A stretch of DNA of 64,000 nucleotides, from contig NZ_NBDP01000003.1 of NCBI RefSeq assembly GCF_004123845.1, positions 496,001-560,000 on the forward strand. Direction: 5' to 3'. This document shows, piece after piece, positions 53,582 to 61,937 of the stretch; position 1 is the first letter of the stretch, and every line of letters starts with the position of its first letter. The translations under genes were made by a program, and so were the position numbers. Origin of the DNA: Allobosea sp. Tri-44. GTDB lineage: Bacteria > Pseudomonadota > Alphaproteobacteria > Rhizobiales > Beijerinckiaceae. The notes under the pieces were generated by a model, which saw only the letters and a program-made list of their open reading frames with translations, was not told where the DNA came from and did no database searches.

Positions 53582-54127
53582 ATGTTCGACATCGCCTGGA
53601 GCGAAATGCTGCTGATCGGGGGCGTTGCGCTCGTCGTTATCGGCCCCAAGGATCTGCCTGGGGCGCTGCGCGCCGCCGGGCAGGCGATCGGCAAGATTCG
53701 GCGCATGGCCGCCGAATTCCAGGGGCAGTTCAACGACGCGATGCGCGAGGCCGAGCTGACAGACCTGAAGAAGCAGGTCGAGGATATCGGCAATTCGGTG
53801 CAGGCTTCGACCAATTTCGATCCGATCGAGCCGATGAAGGACTTCGGCGCCGCCGACGCCTCGAAGCCGGCGGCGGCCGACGACAAGGCCGTGAAGGACG
53901 CCGAGGCGATGCTGGCCGCGCTGCCTGCGCCCGATCTGCCGGGCCCTGTCAGCATCGAGCCGGCGCCCGTTGCCGAGCCCGAACCGGAGGAAAAGCCGAA
54001 GCGCCGACGCAAGGCTGCCACGACCGAAGAGCCGGCTGAGGTGGCTGTGGTCGAGGAAGCCCCGGTCAAGCCCGTCCGCAAACGCAAGGCCAAGGCGGCC
54101 GAGGTCGAGGGCGGAGAGACGGCATGA
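53582..54127 (+). CDS. tatB: Twin-arginine translocase subunit TatB
   Basis: This 181-residue protein starts [20 protein letters not shown] with the conserved GPKDLP hinge, then an amphipathic helix ([21 protein letters not shown]) and a long charged tail rich in Lys/Glu and KRRRKAA. TatB and TatC recognise twin-arginine signals. The ATG has GAAGGACCGGCCG just upstream. Its stop overlaps the tatC start by four bases (ATGA), showing coupling. Confidence 0.96.
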   Translation: MFDIAWSEMLLIGGVALVVIGPKDLPGALRAAGQAIGKIRRMAAEFQGQFNDAMREAELTDLKKQVEDIGNSVQASTNFDPIEPMKDFGAADASKPAAADDKAVKDAEAMLAALPAPDLPGPVSIEPAPVAEPEPEEKPKRRRKAATTEEPAEVAVVEEAPVKPVRKRKAKAAEVEGGETA

Positions 54128-54945
54128 GCGTCGTCGAGGCCAATACCGATCCGAAGCGTGCGGGCGAGGATGAGATCGAGGCGTCGCGCGCGCCGCTGAT
54201 CGACCATCTGATCGAGTTGCGCTCGCGGCTGATCAAATCGCTGATCGCCTTCCTGATCATGTTCTTCATCTGCTTCGCCTTCGCGACGCAGATCTATAAC
54301 ATCCTCGTCCAGCCCTATATCTGGGCGGCGGGGCCGGGCGCGAACGTGCAGCTGATCTACACCGCGCCGCTCGAATATCTTTTCACCCAGATCAAGATCG
54401 CGGCTTTCGGCGCCGGCTTCTTCGCCTTCCCGGTGATCGCGACGCAGATCTACAAATTCGTGGCGCCTGGGCTCTACAAGAACGAGCGTCAAGCCTTCGC
54501 GCCCTATCTGGCGGCGACGCCGATCTTCTTCCTGCTCGGCGCGGCGATGGTGTTCTTCTTCGCCATGCCGGTGCTGATGAAGTTCTCGATCGGCATGCAA
54601 CAGGCGGCGACCGACGGGCAGGCCGGCATCGCGCTGCTGCCCAAGGTCAGCGAGTACCTCTCGCTGATCATGACGCTGATCTTCGCCTTCGGCATCTCCT
54701 TCCAGCTGCCGGTCGTGCTGACCCTGCTCGGCCAGGCGGGAATCATCGACGCGCAGTTCCTGAAGGACAAGCGCCGCTACGCCATCGTCTTCGTCTTCGT
54801 CATCGCCGCGGTGCTGACCCCGCCTGACGTGATCTCGCAGCTGATGCTCGCGATCCCGATGCTGCTGCTCTACGAGCTCTCGGTGTTCTCGGTGCGCCAT
54901 GTCGAGAAGAAGCGCGATGCGGCGAAGGCGGCCGAAGAGGCCTGA
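54124..54945 (+). CDS. tatC: Twin-arginine translocase subunit TatC
   Basis: This 273-residue protein has six transmembrane helices. The family signatures are [16 protein letters not shown] at the N-terminus, then [35 protein letters not shown] and [23 protein letters not shown]. It is the receptor for twin-arginine signals. It has an extended charged N-terminus and a basic C-terminal tail. serS, which often follows tatC, is missing; a palindromic repeat and a GIY-YIG gene occur instead. Confidence 0.96.
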   Translation: MSVVEANTDPKRAGEDEIEASRAPLIDHLIELRSRLIKSLIAFLIMFFICFAFATQIYNILVQPYIWAAGPGANVQLIYTAPLEYLFTQIKIAAFGAGFFAFPVIATQIYKFVAPGLYKNERQAFAPYLAATPIFFLLGAAMVFFFAMPVLMKFSIGMQQAATDGQAGIALLPKVSEYLSLIMTLIFAFGISFQLPVVLTLLGQAGIIDAQFLKDKRRYAIVFVFVIAAVLTPPDVISQLMLAIPMLLLYELSVFSVRHVEKKRDAAKAAEEA

Positions 54946-54975
54946 GCTTTGGGCGCTGTCAGCTAAATCTGCGCC

Positions 54976-55080
54976 GTCATTCCGGCCGAAGCGAAGCGGA
55001 GCGCCGGAATCCATCGTAGGGCCTAGCTGCTCTATGATGGATTCAGGAGCTGCGCTGCTCCGCAGCTTGTCCGGAATGAC
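54976..55080. repeat. Dispersed palindromic repeat (GTCATTCCGG type), copy 4
   Basis: GTCATTCCGGCCGAAGCG opens and CGCAGCTTGTCCGGAATGAC closes a 105-bp imperfect palindrome with internal GGAATCCATC / GATGGATTC stems. It lies between tatC and the GIY-YIG gene. A single half of the same type (GTCATTCCGG) occurs right after that gene, at 55397-55406. Confidence 0.85.
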
Positions 55081-55091
55081 GGTGGAGAGGC

Positions 55092-55379
55092 TTGGTGTGG
55101 ATCTACATCATGGCCAGCGGTTGGAATGGGACGCTCTATGTCGGCGTGACGAACAGCCTGTCTCGTCGTGTCGCCGAACACCGCGAGGGGCGAGGTTCCG
55201 GATTCGCGCGAAAGTATGGGGTGACGCATCTGGTCTATGCCGAGCGTTTTGAACGCGCGGACGAGGTGATCGCGCAGGAAAAGCGCATGAAGAAATGGGC
55301 TCGCGAACGGAAGATCGCCTTGATCGAGGCCGCCAATCCAACGTGGCGCGACCTCCACGACACGATCCATCTGGATTGA
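55092..55379 (+). CDS. GIY-YIG nuclease superfamily protein
   Basis: This ~95-residue single-domain protein opens VWIYIMASGWNGTLYVGVT, the GIY-YIG fold's first strands, and continues SLSRRVAEHREG, with the catalytic arginine, and later EKRMKKWARERKIALIEA. Proteins of this size (UPF0213/COG2827-like) are widespread and their targets are unknown. It starts with TTG 55092 or GTG 55095; GGAGAGG lies just upstream. It sits between a complete palindromic repeat (54976-55080) and a half copy (55397-55406), which hints at a link to those repeats. Confidence 0.85.
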   Translation: MVWIYIMASGWNGTLYVGVTNSLSRRVAEHREGRGSGFARKYGVTHLVYAERFERADEVIAQEKRMKKWARERKIALIEAANPTWRDLHDTIHLD

Positions 55380-55692
55380 GCCGCATCCTCCTGCCCGTCA
55401 TTCCGGATGAAAGCGGCGAAGATGCAGGCGCCTAGCGCAGCTCCGCCGCTCGCTCAGCTCATGCCATCACTCGTTCAATAGCGATGCAATCCGTCACAGG
55501 CCGTTGAAGCCAATGACGGATCGCCGGGTCGCGCACGCAACGGCGTCGGCGAACCGCAGCCTCTCCATACGGCAGTGCACAGGCTTGTGATCCGCATCTG
55601 CGGAGCCTTGCTGGCAACACAATGTTAAGATGAACCGCAGATGAACAAATGTGCAGCTACCTCTTCCGGGCTGCGCATGAGGAGCGGTTCGA
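55380..55692. other. Intergenic region after the GIY-YIG gene
   Basis: The 313 bases start with a single half of the palindromic repeat (GTCATTCCGG at 55397-55406) and are then unremarkable. The last ~100 bases are AT-richer and likely hold the opgC promoter; GAGGAGCGG before the GTG at 55693 is its ribosome site. No other feature is seen. Confidence 0.45.
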
Positions 55693-56877
55693 GTGAGCGG
55701 ATTCTGGCGCCTGGTGCTGTTCGGAAAAGGGCCCCGCGACGCGGCCTCGCCCGGCCGCGACCTGCGCATCGACGTGATCCGCGGCCTGATCCTGCTCGTC
55801 ATCTTCGTCAATCACATGCCGGGCAACATCGTCTCCTCGGCGATGCCGCATAATTACGGCTTCTCCGACGCGGCCGACGTCTTCGTGCTGCTCGCCGGCG
55901 TCTCTGCCGCTTTCGCCTATGGCAGGCTGATCGACCAGCGCGGGCTCCTCGTCGGCTCGCTCAAGGTGGGGGCGCGGATCTGGACGCTCTACATCGCGCA
56001 TCTGGCGCTGTTCGTGCTGGTCTGCGGCATCGTCGCGACGGCGGTGGTGCGCACCCAGAACGCGCTCTATGTCGAGGCGATCAACATCCAACCCTTCTTC
56101 AGCGACACGCAGGCGGCAATCGTCAACGCGCTCGGCCTCGTCTACCAGCCCTACTATCTCGACATCCTGCCGCTTTATATCGTGCTGCTGGCGCTGTTTC
56201 CGCTGATCTACATCGCAGCCCGCACCAGCCCGCTCGCGACGCTGCTCGTCTCCTTCGCAATCTGGCAAGGCGCTACCCATGCCGGGCTTAACCTGCCGAA
56301 CCATCCGGGCGAGGGCGGCTGGTTCTTCAACCCGTTCGCCTGGCAGATGCTCTTCACGCTCGGTGTGGTGATCGGCCGCCTCGGCATCGTCGGCGCCGCC
56401 CTGCCGAAGCTGGTCCTCGTCGATCTTGCGGCTGCGGCCGTCATCCTTTTCGCGGTGGTGGTGAAGCTGTCCTCCGGCAACCCGTTCGGCATCGCGCTCT
56501 TGAACGACTGGATCGAGAGCCTGCAGATCGGCACCGACAAGACCAATCTCGCCTGGCCCCGCGTCGCGCATCTGGCTGCGCTGGCCTGGCTCGTGCTGCG
56601 CTTCCTAAAGCCCGATGCGAGCCTGCTCAAGGGGATGGTTGGCAGGAGACTGGCCTCGCTCGGGCGGCATTCGCTCGAGGTCTTCTGCGCCGGAATCGTT
56701 CTGGCGATCATCGGCCAGATCATCCTTGCGGAGACGTCTTTCGCTCTTTTGATGCAATTGATCGTGAACCTGAGCGGGATTACCATCCTGATCGGGCTAG
56801 GAACATTTCTCTCGTGGTACAAGTCGCTTACGGCACGCGCCGCCAGCGCCCCTCGCGAGCAGGCCGCTACGGCCTGA
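55693..56877 (+). CDS. opgC: OpgC domain-containing protein (glucan succinylation-type membrane acyltransferase)
   Basis: This 394-residue inner-membrane protein has about ten helices. RDLRIDVIRGLILLVIFVNHMPGN matches the start of the OpgC family; FSDAADVFVLLAGVSAAFAYG follows, and later QPYYLDILPLYIVLL. OpgC adds succinyl residues to osmoregulated periplasmic glucans. It begins with GTG 55693 after GAGGAGCGG. Its last 64 bases overlap the start of the SGNH-hydrolase gene, which suggests translational coupling and a joint task in polysaccharide or glucan modification. Confidence 0.9.
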   Translation: MSGFWRLVLFGKGPRDAASPGRDLRIDVIRGLILLVIFVNHMPGNIVSSAMPHNYGFSDAADVFVLLAGVSAAFAYGRLIDQRGLLVGSLKVGARIWTLYIAHLALFVLVCGIVATAVVRTQNALYVEAINIQPFFSDTQAAIVNALGLVYQPYYLDILPLYIVLLALFPLIYIAARTSPLATLLVSFAIWQGATHAGLNLPNHPGEGGWFFNPFAWQMLFTLGVVIGRLGIVGAALPKLVLVDLAAAAVILFAVVVKLSSGNPFGIALLNDWIESLQIGTDKTNLAWPRVAHLAALAWLVLRFLKPDASLLKGMVGRRLASLGRHSLEVFCAGIVLAIIGQIILAETSFALLMQLIVNLSGITILIGLGTFLSWYKSLTARAASAPREQAATA

Positions 56878-57644
56878 GCGCCTTTCTTCTGATCCTGGCG
56901 TCGGCCCTGCCGGCATTTGCCGGGCCCAAGCCGCTTGCCCAAGCAGTGGATGGGCGCTGTCGGGCCGGCGCAGCCCAGCATCCTTTCAAGCCGTCGCTAT
57001 CGGCGGCGAAGCGCGCCCTTACCGAAACCAATAGGCTCACCATCGTCGCGCTCGGCTCGTCCAGCACCGCCGGGACGGGTGCGAGCGATGCCGATCGCAG
57101 CTACCCTGCCGTGCTGGAGGCCGAGTTGCGCCGGCGCCTGCCGGGGCGCGAGATCAAGGTCGTGAACCTCGGCGTCGGCGGCCAGTCGGCCTATGAGATG
57201 TACCTGCGACTCGAAGGCGAGGTCATTCCCGAGAAGCCGGCGCTGGTGATCTGGCAGACGGCGGTGAACGACGCCATTCGCGATATCGGCGAGGAGAAGC
57301 TGGCGAAGATCCTGCGCAAGGGCGCCCACAGGCTGCAGGAGGCCGGGATCGACCTCGTGCTGATGGACATGCCCTGGCTCCTGCGCGAGGGCCGCTATCC
57401 CAAATATGACGACTACCGGGCCGTGCTGGCGAAGACGGCGAGCGAGAGCGGCGTTTCGGTCTTTCCGCGCTATGCCATGATGAAGAGCTGGTCGGGCTCG
57501 AAGCAGTTCAGCGAGGAGGAGATCGTCGGCATGGACGGGCTCCAGGTGGTCGAGGCCGGTTATCGCTGCTTCGGAATTCGTCTGGCCGACGGCATCGTCA
57601 GTGAGCTCACCGGCGGGCGCGAGCCCGGCAAGCCGATAAATTGA
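56814..57644 (+). CDS. SGNH/GDSL-like hydrolase family protein, exported
   Basis: This 276-residue protein has a signal peptide (about residues 18-36, ending ALPAFA) and SGNH features: the nucleophile serine region IVALGSSSTAG, VVNLGVGGQSAYEM (block II Gly) and IWQTAVNDAIRD (block III Asn). The last motif, usually DGxH with the catalytic His, reads GMDGLQVVEAGYRCF, so histidine is replaced by glutamine. Either another base is used or the enzyme is inactive. It begins at GTG 56814 inside opgC, in another frame. It may edit acyl groups added by OpgC (inference). Confidence 0.82.
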   Translation: MVQVAYGTRRQRPSRAGRYGLSAFLLILASALPAFAGPKPLAQAVDGRCRAGAAQHPFKPSLSAAKRALTETNRLTIVALGSSSTAGTGASDADRSYPAVLEAELRRRLPGREIKVVNLGVGGQSAYEMYLRLEGEVIPEKPALVIWQTAVNDAIRDIGEEKLAKILRKGAHRLQEAGIDLVLMDMPWLLREGRYPKYDDYRAVLAKTASESGVSVFPRYAMMKSWSGSKQFSEEEIVGMDGLQVVEAGYRCFGIRLADGIVSELTGGREPGKPIN

Positions 57645-57664
57645 GCTGTGGTGAGGTAAACCCT

Positions 57665-57823
57665 GTCATTCCGGGGCAAGCCGAAGGCCTGAGCCCGGAA
57701 CCCATGAACACGACGATGCCGGACGAAACGCCGTCGCCGAATAAATGAACTCTTCCGGAAACGACGGGGCGCGTCGTGATCATGGATTCTGGGCTCGCTG
57801 CTGCGCAGCGCCCCGGAGAGACG
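57665..57823. repeat. Dispersed palindromic repeat (GTCATTCCGGGG type), copy 5
   Basis: GTCATTCCGGGGCAAGCC opens and GCAGCGCCCCGGAGAGAC closes a ~159-bp element with internal ATGGGTTCCGGG-like and CATGGATTCTGGGC segments. It is longer and more diverged than the other copies. It fills the space between the SGNH gene and the convergent exported protein gene. Confidence 0.7.
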
Positions 57824-57830
57824 GTATTGC

Positions 57831-58721
57831 TCAGCGTGCGATCACCTCGATATCGCGATCGCGTCCGGCCTCGACCTTGAAGTCGCGCGAGAAGACCTGG
57901 CCTTCCTGCCGGGCGATCAGCACATAGTCGCCCTCGGACAGGATCACCTGCGGGAAAGCGCCGATCGCCTCGCGGATGACGTCGCCGCCGGGCGTGAGCA
58001 CGCTGAAGGCGGTGCCGGCGAAGGCCTCGCCACCGGGGCCGGCGACCAGCTTGAGCGTCACCTGCGCCGCGCGGTGGTGCAGCGTCGCCTGGGTGACCTG
58101 GCCGGATTCGACCCGGACATCGGAGCGCTGGATGGCGTTCGAGTCACCATAGGTCGAGACGATGTGATAGGTGCCCTCCGGCAGGCGGATCAGCTCGCCG
58201 GACTTGACGTTGGAAGCGACGAGGCGGCCCTCGGAGTTGCCCTGCAGCGGCACGAACACCGAGAAATTGAGCTGGGCCGGCGCGATTGGGGTCTCACCGA
58301 TCGAGCCGGCGAGCGAGAGCGCTCCGGCGCTGATGCTGAGCTTGTCGCTCAGCCCCTGCGCGCCGAGCGTGATGCGCTTTGTGGCGCTGGCAAAACCATA
58401 GGCGGCGTGCAGCAGATAGATGCCGGGATCGAGCGCGAAGCTGGGCTCGGCCTCGTTCGAACGGGCGACGATCCGCGGCGGCGAGCCGTCGAAGGACTCC
58501 GACAGCACGCGCCAGACCAGGCCCGAGCGGATCGGCTTGCGGTTTCCGGCGAACTGGGCGCTGAGGGCAAGCATCGCCTGGCCGGCGCGTGGGCCGAGGG
58601 CGGGGGGCGGCGGCGAGCCTGGCGTGGTGGCGGATGTCGCGGCGCCCGGCGTCTGGGCAAGGGCGGGCGACGCGGCGAGCACGGCGGCGAGCAGCGTGAT
58701 GCTGACCTTGGCCATGGTCAT
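57831..58721 (-). CDS. Exported protein of unknown function, beta-sandwich-like repeats
   Basis: This 296-residue protein has a signal peptide (VSITLLAAVLAASPALAQ after MTMAK) and a glycine/proline linker. The rest shows several similar strand-rich segments, such as PSFALDPGIYLLHAAYGFA, RLPEGTYHIVSTYGD and LSEGDYVLIARQEGQ. These repeated GxYxL/V patterns resemble carboxypeptidase-regulatory-like or Ig-like folds found in alphaproteobacterial periplasmic proteins, but no named family is certain. The start among 58724, 58721 and 58715 is not fixed. It stands between opgC-SGNH and the nitroreductase gene. Confidence 0.8.
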   Translation of the reverse strand: MTMAKVSITLLAAVLAASPALAQTPGAATSATTPGSPPPPALGPRAGQAMLALSAQFAGNRKPIRSGLVWRVLSESFDGSPPRIVARSNEAEPSFALDPGIYLLHAAYGFASATKRITLGAQGLSDKLSISAGALSLAGSIGETPIAPAQLNFSVFVPLQGNSEGRLVASNVKSGELIRLPEGTYHIVSTYGDSNAIQRSDVRVESGQVTQATLHHRAAQVTLKLVAGPGGEAFAGTAFSVLTPGGDVIREAIGAFPQVILSEGDYVLIARQEGQVFSRDFKVEAGRDRDIEVIAR

Positions 58722-58874
58722 CATCTGAATTTGAAACTTGTCGTGTTGAAACATGCGCTGTGCCGTCATCGTCCCTGCGCCAGGGAAGGAGCAGGTTCGC
58801 TTGTCCTCATCATGGCGAAACCTTAACTGGGAGACCATCACCCGCCGCCGCTGCGCCAGCTCTTCGGAATGTTC

Positions 58875-59444
58875 ATGACCGACACGCTCTCCCTGCTCAA
58901 GCTCCGCCGCTCGGTGCCGCCGCAATTTCTCACCAGCCCCGGGCCGGATGACGCTCAGCTGAGCGAGATCCTGACGGTGGCGGCGCGCGTGCCGGATCAT
59001 GGCAAGCTCGCGCCCTGGCGCTTCATCGTCTTCGCCGGCGCCGCCAAGGAGAAAGCGGCGGAGGTCGTCGCCAGCGTCTTCAAGGAGCGCAATCCGCAGG
59101 CCGACGAGGACAAGGTGGCGTTCGAGCGCAAGCGCCTGCTCCATGCCCCGGTCGTCATCGCCGTCGTCTCGCGGGCCCGCAAGCACGAAAAGATCCCGGA
59201 ATGGGAGCAGGAGCTCTCGGCCGGCGCGGTCTGCATGAACATGCTGATCGCCGGCGAGGCGCTCGGCTTCAACGGCTCCTGGCTGACCAACTGGTTCGCC
59301 TTCGACCGCAAGGTGCTGGATGCCTTCGGGCTCGAAGCGGACGAGCGCATCGCCGGCTTCGTTCATCTCGGCAAGGCCGACGGCCGCCCGGCCGATCGCG
59401 AGCGGCCTGACCTTGCCGCGATCGTCAGCCGGTTCGGAGCGTGA
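58875..59444 (+). CDS. Nitroreductase family protein
   Basis: This 189-residue FMN enzyme matches the small YdjA-type nitroreductases. It has LLKLRRSVPPQFLTSPGPDD, the FMN-binding Arg-Arg-Ser at the start, then AARVPDHGKLAPWRFIVF and, late, AGEALGFNGSWLTNWFAF and GFVHLGKADGRPADRERP. Such enzymes reduce nitro compounds or quinones with NAD(P)H. ATG 58875 was chosen; 58869 is an alternative. It overlaps the following flavin-reductase gene by four bases (GTGA), so the two are coupled and may share FMN/FAD chemistry. Confidence 0.9.
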   Translation: MTDTLSLLKLRRSVPPQFLTSPGPDDAQLSEILTVAARVPDHGKLAPWRFIVFAGAAKEKAAEVVASVFKERNPQADEDKVAFERKRLLHAPVVIAVVSRARKHEKIPEWEQELSAGAVCMNMLIAGEALGFNGSWLTNWFAFDRKVLDAFGLEADERIAGFVHLGKADGRPADRERPDLAAIVSRFGA

Positions 59445-60058
59445 ACGCCATGTATTATACCGATGGCGGTCGCGACCTCGACTTCAAGCACGACCCGTTC
59501 AAGGCGATCGTGGCGCCGCGGCCGATCGGCTGGATCAGCGCGGTCAACGCGAAGGGCGAGGTCAATCTCTCGCCCTACAGCTTCTTCAACGCGGTCTCAG
59601 CGCGGCCGAACATCGTGATGTTCTCCTCCGAGAACAAGAAGGATGCGGTCGCCTTCATCGAGGAGACCGGCGAGTTCACCTGCAGCCTGGTCACCAGGGC
59701 GCTTGACCAGCAGATGAACCTGACCTCGGCGCCGTTGCCGCGCGGGGAAAGCGAATACGGCCATGCCGGTCTCGAGATGGCACCATCGCGCGTCGTCAGG
59801 CCGCCACGGGTCGCGGCGAGCCCGGCCGCGCTCGAATGCAAGCTCCTGTCGATCCAGCAGGTCAGGGACATAGAAGGCAATGACGTGCCGCACTGGATCG
59901 TGTTCGGCCAGGTCGTCGCGGGTTATATCGACAGGGCCTTCATCCGCGACGGGCGCTTCGATACGGCCGGCGCCAACCCGATCGCTCGATGTGGTTACAG
60001 CGACTATGCCGAGGTCAGCGAGCTGTTCTCGATCATTCGGCCGCCGGGGGGCGGCTAA
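59441..60058 (+). CDS. Flavin reductase family protein (FMN-binding split barrel)
   Basis: This 205-residue protein has FKAIVAPRPIGWISAVNAKG, NLSPYSFFNAVSARPNIVMF and ETGEFTCSLVTRAL, the flavin-reductase-like FMN-binding pattern. Typical members supply reduced flavin to oxygenases or act as FMN-containing oxidoreductases of unknown substrate. A GTG at 59441 overlaps the nitroreductase stop; an ATG lies at 59450. Pairing with the nitroreductase suggests one flavin-linked function. Confidence 0.9.
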   Translation: MNAMYYTDGGRDLDFKHDPFKAIVAPRPIGWISAVNAKGEVNLSPYSFFNAVSARPNIVMFSSENKKDAVAFIEETGEFTCSLVTRALDQQMNLTSAPLPRGESEYGHAGLEMAPSRVVRPPRVAASPAALECKLLSIQQVRDIEGNDVPHWIVFGQVVAGYIDRAFIRDGRFDTAGANPIARCGYSDYAEVSELFSIIRPPGGG

Positions 60059-60064
60059 CCTGGC

Positions 60065-60250
60065 ATGGCAACGCCGCCGGACGACGAGCCGGACGAACAA
60101 TGGCGGATGACCGTGAACCTGCTGGCCGTCATCGCCGTGCTGGTGATGATCGGCGCCGGCTTCTGGCTCCTGCGCGAACTCAACGCCGCCAAGAAAGCGC
60201 AGGAGTGCCTCGCCACCGCGGCGCGGCATCAATGCCGGCAGCTCAAATAG
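60065..60250 (+). CDS. Small membrane protein, hypothetical
   Basis: This 61-residue protein has a charged N-terminus (DDEPDEQWRM), one transmembrane helix (NLLAVIAVLVMIGAGFWLL, about residues 18-36) and a basic tail with two cysteines. I do not recognise a family. It begins six bases after the flavin reductase stop and uses similar codons, so it is probably real and co-transcribed. Confidence 0.6.
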   Translation: MATPPDDEPDEQWRMTVNLLAVIAVLVMIGAGFWLLRELNAAKKAQECLATAARHQCRQLK

Positions 60251-60266
60251 CTGGGGCCGCTTCCCC

Positions 60267-60362
60267 GTCATGGTCGGGCTTGTCCCGACCATTCACGTCT
60301 TCGCTTCGCCGATCGTCTGCGGTGGTCGAGACGTGGATGCTCGCCACAAGGGCGAGCATGAC
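60267..60362. repeat. Dispersed palindromic repeat (GTCAT...ATGAC type), copy 6
   Basis: GTCATGGTCGGGCTTGTCCC opens and CACAAGGGCGAGCATGAC closes a ~96-bp element with an internal TTCGCTTCGCCGATCG stem. It has the same plan as the other copies and lies between the small membrane protein and the convergent CoA-ester lyase gene. Confidence 0.8.
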
Positions 60363-60430
60363 GAGCTGGAAGAACGTCGCGGTCGGGGCGGTGTCAAAAA
60401 ACCCGAATCAGCCGAATCGCTTGCGTCCAA

Positions 60431-61309
60431 TCATTGACGCAATCTGTCAGCCCTCGCTTTCAGCCGGCGGGCGCGCATCAGATGCGGCCGGTCGAGCATC
60501 TCGCCGTCGAGCCCGATGACGCCGAGATTGGGATTGGCGTCGAACAGCTTGATGATCGCCTCGGCCCGGGCCAGCGCTTCGGGCGAAGGCGAGAAGACCT
60601 CGTTGATCACCGGCACCTGTGCCGGGTGGATCGCCATCTTGCCTGTGAAGCCATCGCGCCGTCCTGCGATACATTCGGCACGCAGGGCCGCTTCGTCGCG
60701 AAAGGCGGTGAAGACGGTGTCGATCGCGTCGACCTGCGCTGCCGCGGCAGCAAAGAGCAGGAGTGAGCGGGCCATACGATAGGGATCGGCATAGGAACCG
60801 TCCTCGAGCCGATTGGTTTCGGCGGCGAGATCGGCCGATAGATCTTCCGCACCCCAGGTCAGGCCGGAGAGTCGGTGGCTGGCGCCGGCATAGCTGCCGA
60901 GGCCGAAGATGCCCTTTCCGGTCTCGGTCGCAATCGCGATGATCTTGGTCGCACCGTCGGGCAGATCGTACTCGGCCTCGCGCACGGCGATATGCGCGGC
61001 GAGATGGCTGAGATCGGAGCCGCCCTCGGATTTGGGCAGCATGATCGCGTCGGGCCCGCTTTGCATGACGACGTCGAGGTCAGCCGCGGTCATGCCCGTG
61101 ATCAGCGCGTTGACGCGGACGATCAGGCGTGGGCGCCGCGGCAAGGCCGCGACCTCCTTCAGGAAATCACGGGCGAGTTCGCGCGCTGCCGGCTTGGCGT
61201 CGAGCGAGACGGAATCCTCTAGATCGAGGATCAGCGCGTCGGCGCCGCTTTCGAGACCCTTTTGCAACTTCTTCTGGTTGTCGGCGGGGACGAAGAGAAG
61301 CGAGCGCAT
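60431..61309 (-). CDS. CoA ester lyase (HpcH/HpaI aldolase family, CitE/Mcl-like)
   Basis: This 292-residue TIM-barrel enzyme cleaves or hydrolyses a beta-hydroxyacyl-CoA such as malyl-CoA or citramalyl-CoA. It has SLLFVPADNQKKL, LILDLEDSVSLDAK with the metal-binding acids, RLIVRVNAL, IMLPKSEGG and IAIATETGKGIFG, then WGAEDLSADL. These match CitE/Mcl-like lyases. The ATG at 61309 overlaps the MaoC gene's stop by one base; the two genes are a frequent pair. The exact acyl group is unknown. Confidence 0.92.
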   Translation of the reverse strand: MRSLLFVPADNQKKLQKGLESGADALILDLEDSVSLDAKPAARELARDFLKEVAALPRRPRLIVRVNALITGMTAADLDVVMQSGPDAIMLPKSEGGSDLSHLAAHIAVREAEYDLPDGATKIIAIATETGKGIFGLGSYAGASHRLSGLTWGAEDLSADLAAETNRLEDGSYADPYRMARSLLLFAAAAAQVDAIDTVFTAFRDEAALRAECIAGRRDGFTGKMAIHPAQVPVINEVFSPSPEALARAEAIIKLFDANPNLGVIGLDGEMLDRPHLMRARRLKARADRLRQ

Positions 61310-61800
61310 CAGGCCTGTCCTCCGGTCGGGCGCTTTTTCATGAAGGCCTGGCGGCGGCACTGGGCCACCAGCGTGCCGTCCTGCTTATAGGCGCGGTGGT
61401 GGAAGTCGACGATGCCGGCATCCGGCCGGGACTTCGATTCGCGCTTGGCGACGATCTCGGTGACGCAGTTCACCGTGTCGCCCTCGAAAAGCGGGGCCGG
61501 GAAGGTGACGTCGGTCATGCCGAGATTGCCGATGGTGGTGCCGACGGTGGTGTCGTTGACCGAGATGCCGATCATCAGGCCGAGCGTGAACAGCGAGTTC
61601 ATCAGCGGCTTGCCCCATTCGGTCTCGGTCGCGCAGAAATGCGCGTCGATGTGCAGTGGCTGCGGATTCAGCGTCATGTTGGAGAACAGCATGTTGTCCA
61701 TCTGCGTGACCGTGCGGGTCAGCCGATGCTCGATCGAGGCGCCGATCTCGAAATCCTCGAAATAGAGCCCGCCTCGCTTATGCCGCATCGCTTCCGCCAT
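61309..61800 (-). CDS. MaoC family (R)-enoyl-CoA hydratase-like protein
   Basis: This 163-residue hotdog-fold protein has LYFEDFEIGASIEHRLTRTV, NPQPLHIDAHFCATETEWG with the catalytic His and nearby Asp, and LFTLGLMIGISVNDTTVGTTI. Members hydrate enoyl-CoA or dehydrate hydroxyacyl-CoA. ATG 61800 follows ACAGGAGCAAGACG. It is shorter than the mesaconyl-CoA hydratase (~340 residues) and so is not that enzyme in its usual form. Coupling to the CoA-ester lyase suggests a two-step hydration and cleavage of a branched acyl-CoA. Confidence 0.9.
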   Translation of the reverse strand: MAEAMRHKRGGLYFEDFEIGASIEHRLTRTVTQMDNMLFSNMTLNPQPLHIDAHFCATETEWGKPLMNSLFTLGLMIGISVNDTTVGTTIGNLGMTDVTFPAPLFEGDTVNCVTEIVAKRESKSRPDAGIVDFHHRAYKQDGTLVAQCRRQAFMKKRPTGGQA

Positions 61801-61937
61801 CGTCTTGCTCCTGTGGCACTTTTTCGGTTCCGAGCCGGGTCCGGCGAGCACCCGTTTTAACGGTTCGCTTACCATAACCGGTCCAGTCTCTTCAGGTGCT
61901 CCGGTCCGCTTGGAACGGCAGCGGCCCGAGTGACCTC

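Noticed and set aside
53404..55014. 536-codon minus-strand frame over tatB and tatC
   Set aside because: It is an artefact of the antisense frame; tatABC are certain and the frame carries no recognisable domain.
57831..59366. 511-codon frame joining the exported protein with sequence opposite the nitroreductase gene
   Set aside because: The upstream part is antisense to a clear nitroreductase; the signal peptide at about 58721 marks the real start.
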